Source: Caenimonas sedimenti
GTDB lineage: Bacteria; Pseudomonadota; Gammaproteobacteria; Burkholderiales; Burkholderiaceae_C
Length of the DNA stretch: 64,000 bases
NCBI RefSeq assembly: GCF_007833165.1
Contig: NZ_VOBQ01000008.1
Location: 186,001 to 250,000 of the forward strand
Reading direction: 5' to 3'
Shown: positions 25,256 to 33,900 of the stretch, piece by piece
Layout: each line of letters opens with the position of its first letter
Position numbering within the stretch: the first letter of the stretch is position 1
The notes under the pieces: model-generated
What the model was told of the DNA's origin: nothing
What the model saw: only the letters and a program-made list of their open reading frames with translations
The model's database searches: none
Position numbers and translations under genes: made by a program

Positions 25256-27268
25256 CTATTCGAGCGGCGCGACCTCGGCCAGCACCTGGTGCCGCTCGAC
25301 CATGTCACCGACCTTGCAGCGCAGAGTTGCGACGCTGCCGTCGAACGGGGCGGCGACGTGCAGTTCCATCTTCATCGACTCGAGCACGATCACCGTCTGG
25401 CCGATCTTCACCGCATCGCCGACCGCGGCCTTGAGGGCCACCACCTTGCCCATCATCGGCGCGCCGAGCTGCCCGCCCGCGGCGGCGTCTGCGAGCGCAC
25501 CGCCAAGGTAAGGCGTGCAGTCGAACACGCTGCGCCCGAGCGGACTCGACAGCTCGATGCTGTGGGCATCGCCGACGAGCGCGAGCTCGAGCGTTCGGCC
25601 GCCGAAGTGCAGCAGCCGATGGCCACTGGGCAGCACGGCCAGCGACACGCGTTCGTGCGCATCGCCAAGCACGAGCTCGATGCTGCCGTCGGTCTGCGGC
25701 GCGCCGAAGCGCACCGGCCATTCGTCCGTGCCGCTCTTGAGCACCAGGTTCGGCAGCGGCGCCGGCGCGGGCCCGCCGTTGGCCAGGCGCCAGCCGGTGA
25801 AACCCCGCGCTTGGCTCCAGCAGCCGAGTTCCGGGGTCGCAGCGCGCTGGGTGGCGATCCAGTGCAGCGCAGCCGCGGCCACGTGCTCGGCCGGCACGAC
25901 AGGAGCCGCGCGGGCAGTCGCAGCATCGGCCGCGAACGACTCGTCGATCAGGCGCGTGTGGAAAGTCGCCGCGATGGTCTGCGGCCAGTGCAGCAGCTCG
26001 TGTAGGAACTGCAGATTGGTCGTCAGGCCGATCACCGTGCTGTCGCGCAGACCCGCAGCGAGCGCGCGGCGCGCGGCCTCGCGGTTCGGGCCGCGCGACA
26101 CCAGCTTGGCGATCATCGAATCGTAGTACGGCGAAATCTCGTCGCCGCTCTCGACGCCCGACTCGATGCGCACCGCGGCGCGCGAGAAGTCGACCCGGTC
26201 CAGCCGCCCGGTGGTCGGCAGGAAGCCGGCTTCGGCATCCTCGGCACACAGCCGCGCCTCAAAGGCGTGACCGTCACAGCGCACGTCGGCCTGCATGAGC
26301 GGCAGCCGATCGGTGTCGGCGATGCGCAGTTGCAGCTCGACCAGGTCGAGTCCGGTCACTTCCTCGGTGACCGGATGCTCGACCTGCAGGCGCGGGTTGA
26401 CCTCGAGGAAGTGGTGCTCGTCCCCCGTCACGACGAACTCGACCGTGCCGAGGCCGCGGTAGTTCACCCCGGCGGCGAGCTTGACCGCATCGGCCAGGAG
26501 GCGCTCGCGCAAGGCTGCCGGCAGGCCGGCGCTCGGCGCCTCCTCGATCACCTTCTGGTGACGCCGCTGCAGCGTGCATTCGCGTTCAAACAGGTGGATC
26601 GCGTGGCCCTGCCCGTCGCCGGCGACCTGCACCTCGATGTGGCGCACGCGCGGCAGATAGCGCTCGACGATCAGCTCACCCTTGCCGAAGGCCTTCTCGG
26701 CCTCCCGCATCGCACTTTCGACGCGTGCGTCCAGCCCGTCGAGGGTCTCGACCACCGCCATGCCGCGGCCACCGCCGCCGGCGACGGCCTTCAGCAGCAC
26801 CGGCAGCGGCATGCCGCGCACGGCGTTCACCACCTCGGCGGCGACGTTCATGCCGCCCTCGCTGCCCGCGATCACTGGCACGCCCAGGCGCGCGGCCTCG
26901 CGCTTGGCCTGCGCCTTGCCGCCCAGGCGTTCCATGGTTTCGGCCGTGGGGCCGATGAAGATCAGCCCGGCGGCGTCGAGCGCGCGCACGAAATCCGGGT
27001 TCTCGGAGACGAAGCCGAAGCCGGGATGCACTGCGTCGGCGCCGACGCGCAGCGCTGCCGCGACGATGGCGTCGATGCGCAGGTAGCTGTCGGACGGTGC
27101 CGCGCCGCCGAGTTCGACCGATTCACCGATCTCGCGCACATGGCGCGCATGCCGGTCGACGCTCGAATGCACGGTGGCGACCTTCAGCCCGAGGCGCCGG
27201 CAGGTGCGCGCGATGCGGCAGGCGATTTCACCGCGGTTGGCGATCAGGACCTTGTGGATGCGTTGCAT
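25256..27268 (-). CDS. biotin carboxylase/BCCP subunit of a second acyl-CoA carboxylase
   Basis: Second alpha subunit, 670 residues: MQRIHKVLIANRGEIACRIAR at the N-terminus, ATP-grasp KAVAGGGGRGMAVV, EVNPRLQVEHPVTEEVTG, and a C-terminal biotinyl domain with ESMKM (Lys633 biotinylated). Clearly paralogous to 18352-20361 but diverged along its whole length. It starts 1 base beyond the carboxyltransferase stop (27270), so the alpha and beta subunits are made in step. Makes carboxybiotin for the partner beta subunit. Confidence 0.93.
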   Translation of the reverse strand: MQRIHKVLIANRGEIACRIARTCRRLGLKVATVHSSVDRHARHVREIGESVELGGAAPSDSYLRIDAIVAAALRVGADAVHPGFGFVSENPDFVRALDAAGLIFIGPTAETMERLGGKAQAKREAARLGVPVIAGSEGGMNVAAEVVNAVRGMPLPVLLKAVAGGGGRGMAVVETLDGLDARVESAMREAEKAFGKGELIVERYLPRVRHIEVQVAGDGQGHAIHLFERECTLQRRHQKVIEEAPSAGLPAALRERLLADAVKLAAGVNYRGLGTVEFVVTGDEHHFLEVNPRLQVEHPVTEEVTGLDLVELQLRIADTDRLPLMQADVRCDGHAFEARLCAEDAEAGFLPTTGRLDRVDFSRAAVRIESGVESGDEISPYYDSMIAKLVSRGPNREAARRALAAGLRDSTVIGLTTNLQFLHELLHWPQTIAATFHTRLIDESFAADAATARAAPVVPAEHVAAAALHWIATQRAATPELGCWSQARGFTGWRLANGGPAPAPLPNLVLKSGTDEWPVRFGAPQTDGSIELVLGDAHERVSLAVLPSGHRLLHFGGRTLELALVGDAHSIELSSPLGRSVFDCTPYLGGALADAAAGGQLGAPMMGKVVALKAAVGDAVKIGQTVIVLESMKMELHVAAPFDGSVATLRCKVGDMVERHQVLAEVAPLE

Positions 27269-27269
27269 G

Positions 27270-28877
27270 TCAGAACCGGAAGATGCCGAAGGGGGTCGGC
27301 TTGGGGGCGGTGCGTGACGCGAGATCGAGCATCAAGCCCATCACGTCGCGCGTCTCCACGGGGTCGATGATGCCGTCGGCCCACAGGTTCGATGAGAAGT
27401 TGTCGGCCGGCTGGAAATCTTCGTAGACCTTGCGCACCGGCGCCTTGAAGGCTTCTTCTTCCTCAGGCGTCCACTCGCGGCCTTCGGTTTTGTTGATCTG
27501 CCGGCGCACCAGGGCCATCACGGTGGCCGCCTGCTCGGGGCCCATGATCGCGGCACGCGCGTTCGGCCACGCGAACATCGCGGTCGGGTTGAACGGGCGG
27601 CCGCACATCGCCAGATAGCCTGCGCCATACGACGCGCCGATGATGATGGTGTACTTGGGCACATTGGCCGACGCCATCGCAGTGATCATCTTCGCGCCCG
27701 CCTTGGCGATGCCCGACTGCTCGGCGGCGCGACCGACCATGAAGCCGGTGACGTCGGCCATGAACAGCAGCGGGATGTCGCGCTGGCAGCACAGGTCGAT
27801 GAAGTGCGCCGCCTTCATCGCGCTTTCGGGGAACAGCACGCCCTGGTTGGCAAGGATGCCGATCTCGTGGCCGTGGATGCGGGCGAACCCGGTGAGCAGC
27901 GTGTCGCCGTACAGCGGCTTGAATTCCTGGAAGCGGCTGTCGTCGACGAAGCGCGCGAGGATCTCGCGCGTGTCGGTGGGGATCTTGGGGTCGCGGCTGA
28001 TCAGCCCATGGATCTCGCTCGGATCGAACCGCGGCGGCAAGCTGGGTTGTTTGGTCCAGCGCGGCTTCGGCGGCTCGCCCAGCTCGCGCACGATCTCGCG
28101 CGTCAGCGCCAGCGCGTGGCGGTCGTCGTGGGCAATGTGGTCGGTGACGCCGCTCAGGCTGCAGTGCATCTGCGCGCCTCCCAGCGACTCGGCGTCGACC
28201 GTCTCGCCGGTGGCGGCGAAGGTCAGCTCGGGGCCGCCCAGGTACATGAAGCCCTGCTCCTTGACGATCACGATCTCGTCGCACAGCGCGGGGATGTAGG
28301 CGCCGCCCGCGGTGCAGGGCCCCAGCACCACGGCGATCTGGTGGATGCCCTCGGCCGACATGCGCACCTGGTTGTTGAAGATGCTGCCGAACTGGCCGAC
28401 GTCGGGAAAGATGTTGGCCATGTCCGGCAGAAAGGCGCCGCCGCTGTCGACCAGCGTGATGCACGGCAGCCGATGCGCCCAGGCGATCTGCTGCGCGCGC
28501 ACGTGCTTCTTGCACGTCATGCCGTAGTAGGTGCCGCCCTTCACCGTCGCGTCATTGGCGATGATCATGCAGGCCCGGCCCTGCACCAGCCCGATGCCGG
28601 TGATGATGCTCGCACCCGGCGGCACGCCGTCGTACTGACCCTCGCCGGCCAGCATGCCGAGCTCAAGGAAGGGCGAGCCCGGATCGAGCAGCACTTCGAC
28701 GCGGTCGCGCGGCAGGATCTTGTTGCGCGCCAGGTGCTTCTCACGCGCCTTGGGCGGCCCGCCGGCCAGCGCCTTGCGGCGCCGCTCGTGCAGCCTGGCG
28801 ATCAGGGCCTCGTAGGCGCTGCGGTTGAGCTGGAACTCGGGGTCGGCGGTGGAAGCGCGCGAGGAAAGAATCGTCAT
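27270..28877 (-). CDS. carboxyltransferase (beta) subunit of a second MCC/GCC-type carboxylase
   Basis: 535 residues, the usual MCC-beta length. Motifs: NDATVKGGTYYGMT, CTAGGAYIPALCDE, GASYGAGYLAMCGRPF. The pocket helix reads QFGSIFNNQVRMS, differing both from the other beta subunit in this window and from the FGRIFYNQ type, so the two carboxylases probably take different acyl-CoAs. It lies after ACAD and crotonase genes and before biotin carboxylase and lyase, an order resembling liu clusters. ATG at 28877, 16 bases from the crotonase stop. Confidence 0.92.
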   Translation of the reverse strand: MTILSSRASTADPEFQLNRSAYEALIARLHERRRKALAGGPPKAREKHLARNKILPRDRVEVLLDPGSPFLELGMLAGEGQYDGVPPGASIITGIGLVQGRACMIIANDATVKGGTYYGMTCKKHVRAQQIAWAHRLPCITLVDSGGAFLPDMANIFPDVGQFGSIFNNQVRMSAEGIHQIAVVLGPCTAGGAYIPALCDEIVIVKEQGFMYLGGPELTFAATGETVDAESLGGAQMHCSLSGVTDHIAHDDRHALALTREIVRELGEPPKPRWTKQPSLPPRFDPSEIHGLISRDPKIPTDTREILARFVDDSRFQEFKPLYGDTLLTGFARIHGHEIGILANQGVLFPESAMKAAHFIDLCCQRDIPLLFMADVTGFMVGRAAEQSGIAKAGAKMITAMASANVPKYTIIIGASYGAGYLAMCGRPFNPTAMFAWPNARAAIMGPEQAATVMALVRRQINKTEGREWTPEEEEAFKAPVRKVYEDFQPADNFSSNLWADGIIDPVETRDVMGLMLDLASRTAPKPTPFGIFRF

Positions 28878-28893
28878 CCGGGAGCTCTAATAG

Positions 28894-29679
28894 TCACTTG
28901 AACACGGGCGGGCGGCGCGCCGCAAAAGCCGCCAGGCCTTCGCTCACGTCGTCGTTCATCAACTCGGTGGCCATGACGTCCTGTTCGAGCTTCAGGCCGC
29001 CGCCCAGCGGCTGGTCCATGCCCTGCCGCGCCAGGCGTTTCATGATCGCCAGCCCGCCGCGGCTGCGCGTGGTGAGCTGGGTGCAGTAGGCGAGCGCGGC
29101 CTCGCCCAGCTTGTCGGGCTCGACCACGTAGTTCACCAGGCCCCACTGCAGGGCGGTGGGGGCATCGATCCAGCGTGCGCTGAAGAACAGGTCGAGGCCG
29201 CGGCGCAGTCCGACGATGCGCGGCAGGCGCTGCGATCCGCCCCAACCGGGCACCAAGCCGTACTGCGCATGCTGGTCGCCGATGCGGAAGTCGGTCGACG
29301 CGAAGATCACGTCGCAGGCCATCATCAGCTCGCTGCCGCCTGCCAGGGCCAGGCCCTGACAGGCCGCCACCACGGGCAGCGGGCTGGCTTCCAGGCGCTG
29401 CAGCACCGCGTGGCCGTAGCGGATGAAGTGGTCGATCTTGGCCGGATCGCTGCGCAGGCCCTTGACCTCGTCGAGGTCGGCGCCGGTGCAGAAGTGCTTG
29501 CCCTGGGCGCGGATGAGGACAGCGCGCACGCCCGAGCCGGGCTTCTCGAAGTCGTCCAGCGCCGCCTCAATGGCCGCATGCACGGCCAGCGACAGGCAGT
29601 TGAACTTGTCCGGCCGCGCCAGTTCGATGATGCCGACGGCGCCTTCGCGGCCGACGACCAGCGGCGAAGCCGCGCTCAT
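28894..29679 (-). CDS. enoyl-CoA hydratase/isomerase family protein
   Basis: Crotonase-family protein, 261 residues. The oxyanion-hole segment HFCTGADLDEV and GGSELMMACD, with the first catalytic Glu retained, are present. The second Glu position reads His in GDQHAQYGLVPGWGG, so single-base chemistry or a lyase/isomerase reaction is possible. The start overlaps the ACAD stop (29676) by 4 bases, so the two act in sequence: dehydrogenation, then addition or isomerisation. In a liu-type order it would be the hydratase, but the residue pattern is not that of LiuC, unlike the crotonase at 20375. Confidence 0.83.
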   Translation of the reverse strand: MSAASPLVVGREGAVGIIELARPDKFNCLSLAVHAAIEAALDDFEKPGSGVRAVLIRAQGKHFCTGADLDEVKGLRSDPAKIDHFIRYGHAVLQRLEASPLPVVAACQGLALAGGSELMMACDVIFASTDFRIGDQHAQYGLVPGWGGSQRLPRIVGLRRGLDLFFSARWIDAPTALQWGLVNYVVEPDKLGEAALAYCTQLTTRSRGGLAIMKRLARQGMDQPLGGGLKLEQDVMATELMNDDVSEGLAAFAARRPPVFK

Positions 29680-30842
29680 TTCCTGTTCTCTGCCGCGTAC
29701 TGCACGGCCACGCGCCCCGCGCGCTCGCGCGCGACGATGAGCTTCATCACCTGCGCTGTGCCATCGCCGATCTCCAGGCCCATCACGTCACGCAGGCGCT
29801 GCTGGTGCGGCAGGTCCTTGGACCAGCCGTAGTGGCCGAAGGTCAGAATGCATTGGTGGATCGCATCGAAGCTGGTCTTCGGGCCCATCCACTTGACCAT
29901 GGCGGCTTCCGCCGTATGCGGCTGGCCAGCGTCGCGCAGCGCCAGGCCGTGGTAGCAGAGCTGTCGGCAGGCGGCCAGCAGGGTCTCGAACTCGACGATG
30001 GGGAACGACACGCCCTGGTACTGCACGATGGGCGCGCCCATCGCCTGACGCTCCTTCATGTACTCCCAGGTCTCGTCGATCGACGCCTGCGCCGCTGCCA
30101 CGCATTGCAATGCGATCAGGATGCGGCTGAAGTCGAAGCCTTGCATCACCTCGGTGAAGCCCTTGCCCTCCTGGCCCATCAGGTTCTCGGCCGGGATGCG
30201 CACATCGTCGAAGAATACCGAACCGCGACCGATGATCTTGCTGCCCACGTCGTTGAAGCGTGTGCGCTGGATGCCCGGCGAATCCATCGGCACAAGGAAG
30301 GCCGAGATGCCCCGTGCGCCGGCGTCGGGCTTGCCGGTACGGGCAAACAGGACGATGGCGTCGCACTGGTCGGAGAAGCTGATGGACGTCTTTTCACCCG
30401 ACAGGATGTACTGATTGCCGTCGCGGCGCGCCTTCACCTGGAGGTTGGCCGCATCGGAGCCCCCGCGCGGCTCGGTCAACCCCAGTCCGATGATGGCGTC
30501 GCCCGCGACCAGACGGCTGTTCCAGTGCCGCGCCAGTTCGGGGTTGGCGTTGCGGTGCACGATGGCCCCCATCAGCGAACCCAGCAACTGCAAATAGCTG
30601 ATGTTGAAGTCGCCGTAGGCGATTTCCTCGGTGATCAGACCCGAGGTGACGCCGCTCTGGCCCAGCCCGCCGTACTCTTCCGGAAGATCCACACCGATCA
30701 AGCCCAGCGCGCCGATCTCCTTCATCAGCGCGCGGTCGAAGCCCAGGTCGGCCTCACGCGTCTGGTAGTGGGGCTTGAGCTTCTCGCGCGAGAAGCGGCG
30801 AGCGACGTCGCGCAGTGCGATCTGGTCTTCGTTGAGCAGCAT
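29676..30842 (-). CDS. acyl-CoA dehydrogenase with Asp at the base position
   Basis: ACAD, 388 residues from the ATG at 30842, which has AAGGAG upstream. LTEPRGGSDAANLQ (122-135), FFDDVRIPAENLMG and a C-terminal EIGDGTAQVMKLIVARE are visible. The isovaleryl-type Glu position is Ser239, and the medium-chain-type position carries Asp360 (GDGTAQ). Asp in place of Glu is known from cyclohexane- and cyclohexene-carboxyl-CoA dehydrogenases, so an alicyclic substrate is worth considering (inference). First gene of the second carboxylase operon, reading away from tetR across the shared 30955-30975 element. Confidence 0.86.
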   Translation of the reverse strand: MLLNEDQIALRDVARRFSREKLKPHYQTREADLGFDRALMKEIGALGLIGVDLPEEYGGLGQSGVTSGLITEEIAYGDFNISYLQLLGSLMGAIVHRNANPELARHWNSRLVAGDAIIGLGLTEPRGGSDAANLQVKARRDGNQYILSGEKTSISFSDQCDAIVLFARTGKPDAGARGISAFLVPMDSPGIQRTRFNDVGSKIIGRGSVFFDDVRIPAENLMGQEGKGFTEVMQGFDFSRILIALQCVAAAQASIDETWEYMKERQAMGAPIVQYQGVSFPIVEFETLLAACRQLCYHGLALRDAGQPHTAEAAMVKWMGPKTSFDAIHQCILTFGHYGWSKDLPHQQRLRDVMGLEIGDGTAQVMKLIVARERAGRVAVQYAAENRK

Positions 30843-30922
30843 GATCCGGTCTCCTTGGCTGGGTGGAAGCACTTCGGGACGCATCGCCCGCACATCGACG
30901 AAGCGCCTCGACAACGTATCGC

Positions 30923-30952
30923 TTGCCTGCACCGGCAAGTCCGGTCTATCAT
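30923..30952 (+). promoter_or_regulatory. sigma70-like promoter for the tetR operon
   Basis: TTGCCT (30923-30928), an 18-base spacer and TATCAT (30947-30952) read toward tetR at 31052. The expected transcription start falls at about 30959, inside the 30955-30975 operator, which would let the TetR protein repress its own operon. By-eye assignment. Confidence 0.4.
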
Positions 30953-30954
30953 AT

Positions 30955-30975
30955 CATCGAACATACGTTAGTTAG
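30955..30975. promoter_or_regulatory. putative TetR operator, copy 2
   Basis: CATCG followed by AACATACGTTAGTTAG (30960-30975), identical to 22906-22926 except for one base (G for A). Placed in the 209-base divergent region between the ACAD operon (start 30842, 113-133 bases away) and tetR (31052). The adjacent TetR gene is the obvious binder. Confidence 0.75.
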
Positions 30976-31030
30976 GAACTCAAGGGCTTCAAGGCGACAT
31001 ACGCTGTGACTGGTACCATTTTCGATCACC

Positions 31031-31044
31031 CAACCTAACTAACC
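31031..31044. promoter_or_regulatory. partial, inverted TetR-site-like sequence next to tetR
   Basis: CAACCTAACTAACC; its complement contains GTTAGTTAG, the outer part of the operators at 22906 and 30955, in the opposite orientation. It ends 7 bases before the tetR ATG. The palindromic core AACGTATGTT is missing, so it may be only a half site or chance. Confidence 0.35.
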
Positions 31045-31051
31045 ACACACT

Positions 31052-31681
31052 ATGGCAACCAAGTCCCGCGAAAACCCTGCTCCAGTCGAGGTAGACAGCG
31101 CGACGCGTGAACGCATCCTGCTGGAGGCCGCACGGTTGTTCCGCCACCATGGCTACGCCGCAACGACCTTGCGGGAAGTGGCTGACGCCTCCGGCATCAA
31201 GGCAGGCAGCATCTACTACCACTTCGAATCCAAGGACCAGATTCTCGGTGAGGTGCTGGACAAGGGCATCCAGGTGGTCTCCGCCGCAGTGCAGCAGCGC
31301 GTGGAGGCGCTGCCTGCAGAGGCCACTGCTCGGCAGCGGTTGGCGGCGGCGATCGAAGGCCACCTCTGGGGCATGCTGCACCATGGCGACTTCACGTCGG
31401 CCAACATCCGGATCTACGGTCAGATTCCCGCCGCGGCGAAGAACCGCCACCGCAAGATCCGTCGCGAGTACGCCGACTATTGGGACAGTCTGCTGGAGGA
31501 CGCACTGCAACGCGGCGAGTTGCGGGCCGACACCAGCACCGCCATGATCCGTCTTTTCGTGATCGGCGCCCTGAACTGGACCGTCGAGTGGTACAACCCG
31601 CAGAAGGGTTCGTTCCAGGATTTCGTCAAGCAGATCACGGCGATCGTCTTCGACGGCACTTTTGTCGGCGAGCCGGCATGA
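31052..31681 (+). CDS. TetR-family transcriptional regulator
   Basis: 209 residues: a TetR N-terminal helix-turn-helix at about residues 17-62 (TTLREVADASGIKAGSIYYHF, here cited in part as GIKAGSIYYHF) and an all-helical ligand domain ending in GALNWTVEWYNPQ, a C-terminal style seen in regulators of acyl-CoA catabolism such as KstR2 and FadR-type TetRs. Those usually act as repressors released by an acyl-CoA intermediate. It is flanked by the shared operator and is the first gene of a run ending at 36895. Overlaps the next MaoC gene by ATGA. Ligand unknown, probably a CoA thioester from this pathway. Confidence 0.92.
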   Translation: MATKSRENPAPVEVDSATRERILLEAARLFRHHGYAATTLREVADASGIKAGSIYYHFESKDQILGEVLDKGIQVVSAAVQQRVEALPAEATARQRLAAAIEGHLWGMLHHGDFTSANIRIYGQIPAAAKNRHRKIRREYADYWDSLLEDALQRGELRADTSTAMIRLFVIGALNWTVEWYNPQKGSFQDFVKQITAIVFDGTFVGEPA

Positions 31682-32184
31682 GCGTCAAGCCGGGATGGGA
31701 GGGCCGCTTCTTCGAAGACTTCATTGTCGGAGACGAATACCGCCACCCGCTCGGCCGGACCCTCACGCAGCAGGACAACATCTGGTTCACGCTGCTGACC
31801 CAGAACGTGGCTGCGGTGCATTTCGATGCGCACTACGCCGCGCAAACCGAGTTTGCGCGGCCCTTGGTCAATTCCTGCCTCACGTTGGCGCTGGTCACAG
31901 GGCAGTCCGTGATTGACGTTTCTTACAACGTATTTGCCAACCTAGGCTGGGATGACGTACGCCTGCCGCATCCGGTGTTCGAGGGCGACACCATCTACTC
32001 GCGCTCCACCGTCCTCGACAAGCGTGAATCGAAGTCGCGCCCGAACCTGGGCGTGATCACCGTCGCGACCGAGGGTTTCAACCATGATGCGGTAGTGGTG
32101 TGCACCTTCAAGCGCACGCTGATGGTCTACAAGCGCGGGATGGCGCCAAACCGCGCGCCCCCGGTTCCGGGGTCTAAGCCTTGA
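31678..32184 (+). CDS. MaoC-family dehydratase
   Basis: 168 residues; MaoC fold with FEDFIVGDEYRHPLGRT at the N-terminus, common to mesaconyl-CoA-hydratase-like members, and TQNVAAVHFDAHYA, where the catalytic His48 is kept but the usual Asp is Asn43. ATG at 31678 overlaps the tetR stop, so it is co-expressed with its regulator. Probably hydrates or dehydrates a branched enoyl-CoA; the Asp-to-Asn change makes the exact chemistry uncertain, although Asn is tolerated in some MaoC branches. Confidence 0.82.
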   Translation: MSVKPGWEGRFFEDFIVGDEYRHPLGRTLTQQDNIWFTLLTQNVAAVHFDAHYAAQTEFARPLVNSCLTLALVTGQSVIDVSYNVFANLGWDDVRLPHPVFEGDTIYSRSTVLDKRESKSRPNLGVITVATEGFNHDAVVVCTFKRTLMVYKRGMAPNRAPPVPGSKP

Positions 32185-32221
32185 CTCCGACTCGAGCGCG
32201 CGCCATGCGCGCCCATCGAAA

Positions 32222-33895
32222 GTGAACATCCAGCAATCGATCGAACGCTTCGGCCCGCGCGAAGTGATGGAGTACGACGTGGTCGTGGTCGGCGCCGGCC
32301 CTGCCGGCCTGGCCACAGCGATCCGTCTCAAGCAGCTGAACGCCGACCTGTCCGTGGTCGTGATCGAAAAAGGGTCGGAACCGGGGGCCCATATCTTGTC
32401 TGGTGCGGTGATGGACCCGCGCGCCATCTCGGAACTGCTGCCCGACTGGAAGGCTCAGGGCGCACCGCTCGACCAGCCCGTGACCGCCGACGACGTGCTG
32501 TTTCTGTCCGAAACCGGCACCGTGCGCACGCCCGACTGGCTGGTGCCGCGCAACCTGCACAACGATGGCTGCTATGTCGTGTCGCTGGGCAACGTGGTGC
32601 GTTGGCTGGCGCAGCAGGCGGAAGCCCTGGGCGTGGAAATCTTCCCCGGCTTTGCCGGCGCCGAAGTGCTGTACGACGACCAGGGCGCCGTGCGCGGCGT
32701 GGCCACGGGCAACATGGGCGTGGGCAAGGACGGCGAGCCCGCTGACGCCTTCCAGCTCGGCATGGAACTGTGCGCCAAGTACACCGTCTTCGCCGAGGGC
32801 GCGCGCGGCCACCTCGGCAGGCAGCTCATCGCCCGCTACCGGCTCGACACAGGCAAGGATCCGCAGAGCTTCGCCATCGGCATCAAGGAACTGTGGGAGG
32901 TCGACCCGGCCCGCGCCAAGCCCGGCCTGGTGGTCCACACCGCGGGCTGGCCGATGCGCGACCAGACCTTCGGCGGCGGCTTCCTGTACCACCTCGCCGA
33001 CAACAAGGTGACGCTGGGCTTCGTGATCGGGCTGGACTACAGCAATCCGTTCATGAGCCCGTTCGAGGAGATGCAGCGCTGGAAGGCGCACCCCGCCATC
33101 CGCGCCCACATCGAAGGCGGCAAGCGCATCGGCTATGGCGCGCGCGCCATCAACAACGGCACCCCGCAAGCGCTACCCAAGACGGTGTTCCCGGGCGGCG
33201 CCCTGGTCGGTTGCGACGCCGGCTATCTCAACGCCGCACGCATCAAGGGCAGTCACGCCGCCATCAAGAGCGGCATGCTGTGTGCCGAGGCGCTGGCGCC
33301 GGCGCTGGCCGCCGGGCGCCAGCGCGACGAGTTGCTGGCCTACCCGCTGGCCTTCGAGCAGAGCTGGCTGAACGGGGAGCTGCAGCAGACGCGCAACTTC
33401 AAGCTCTGGTTCAAGAAGGGAAAGTGGGTCGGGACTCTGATGACAGGCATCGAGCAGTGGCTGTTGCCCAGGCTGGGCATCGCCAGCCCGCCTTGGACGC
33501 TACACGGAAGCAAGCGCGACCACGAATGCCTGTTGGCAGCCGACCGGGCCCACCCCATTGCCTATCCCAAGCCGGACGGCAAGCTTACTTTCGACCGCCT
33601 GTCGTCGGTGTTCGTCAGCAACACCAACCACGAAGAGAACCAGCCGGCGCACCTGACGCTGAAGAACCCCTCGGTGCCAGTGGCGCTGAACCTGGCCAAG
33701 TACGCCGGGCCTGAAAGCCGCTATTGCCCGGCCGGAGTCTACGAGTTCGTCCGCGACGACGACCAGAAAGAGCGCCTGCAGATCAATGCCCAGAACTGCG
33801 TGCACTGCAAGACCTGCGACATCAAGGATCCGTCGCAGAACATCGTCTGGGTCACGCCCGAGGGCGGCGGCGGGCCCAACTACGCAGGAATGTGA
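32222..33895 (+). CDS. electron-transfer flavoprotein:ubiquinone oxidoreductase
   Basis: ETF-QO, 557 residues, full length. N-terminal FAD-binding VVVVGAGPAGLATAIRL (20-36), the ubiquinone/FAD region with GSHAAIKSGMLCAE, and the C-terminal 4Fe-4S cluster: CPAGVYE followed by CVHCKTCDIKDP. It takes electrons from reduced ETF and passes them to the quinone pool at the inner membrane, so the eight or more ACADs of this locus can drain into respiration. GTG start at 32222. No ETF alpha/beta genes lie in the window, so it must use ETF made elsewhere. A pathway-specific copy beside tetR is unusual. Confidence 0.95.
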   Translation: MNIQQSIERFGPREVMEYDVVVVGAGPAGLATAIRLKQLNADLSVVVIEKGSEPGAHILSGAVMDPRAISELLPDWKAQGAPLDQPVTADDVLFLSETGTVRTPDWLVPRNLHNDGCYVVSLGNVVRWLAQQAEALGVEIFPGFAGAEVLYDDQGAVRGVATGNMGVGKDGEPADAFQLGMELCAKYTVFAEGARGHLGRQLIARYRLDTGKDPQSFAIGIKELWEVDPARAKPGLVVHTAGWPMRDQTFGGGFLYHLADNKVTLGFVIGLDYSNPFMSPFEEMQRWKAHPAIRAHIEGGKRIGYGARAINNGTPQALPKTVFPGGALVGCDAGYLNAARIKGSHAAIKSGMLCAEALAPALAAGRQRDELLAYPLAFEQSWLNGELQQTRNFKLWFKKGKWVGTLMTGIEQWLLPRLGIASPPWTLHGSKRDHECLLAADRAHPIAYPKPDGKLTFDRLSSVFVSNTNHEENQPAHLTLKNPSVPVALNLAKYAGPESRYCPAGVYEFVRDDDQKERLQINAQNCVHCKTCDIKDPSQNIVWVTPEGGGGPNYAGM

Positions 33896-33900
33896 ACCCC

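Noticed and set aside
17210-30842. Plain leucine/isovalerate (liu) cluster
   Set aside because: One carboxylase set would do for leucine; here there are two, with a TetR rather than a MerR-type LiuR regulator, an altered lyase, and an Asp-type ACAD in place of a clear isovaleryl-CoA dehydrogenase.
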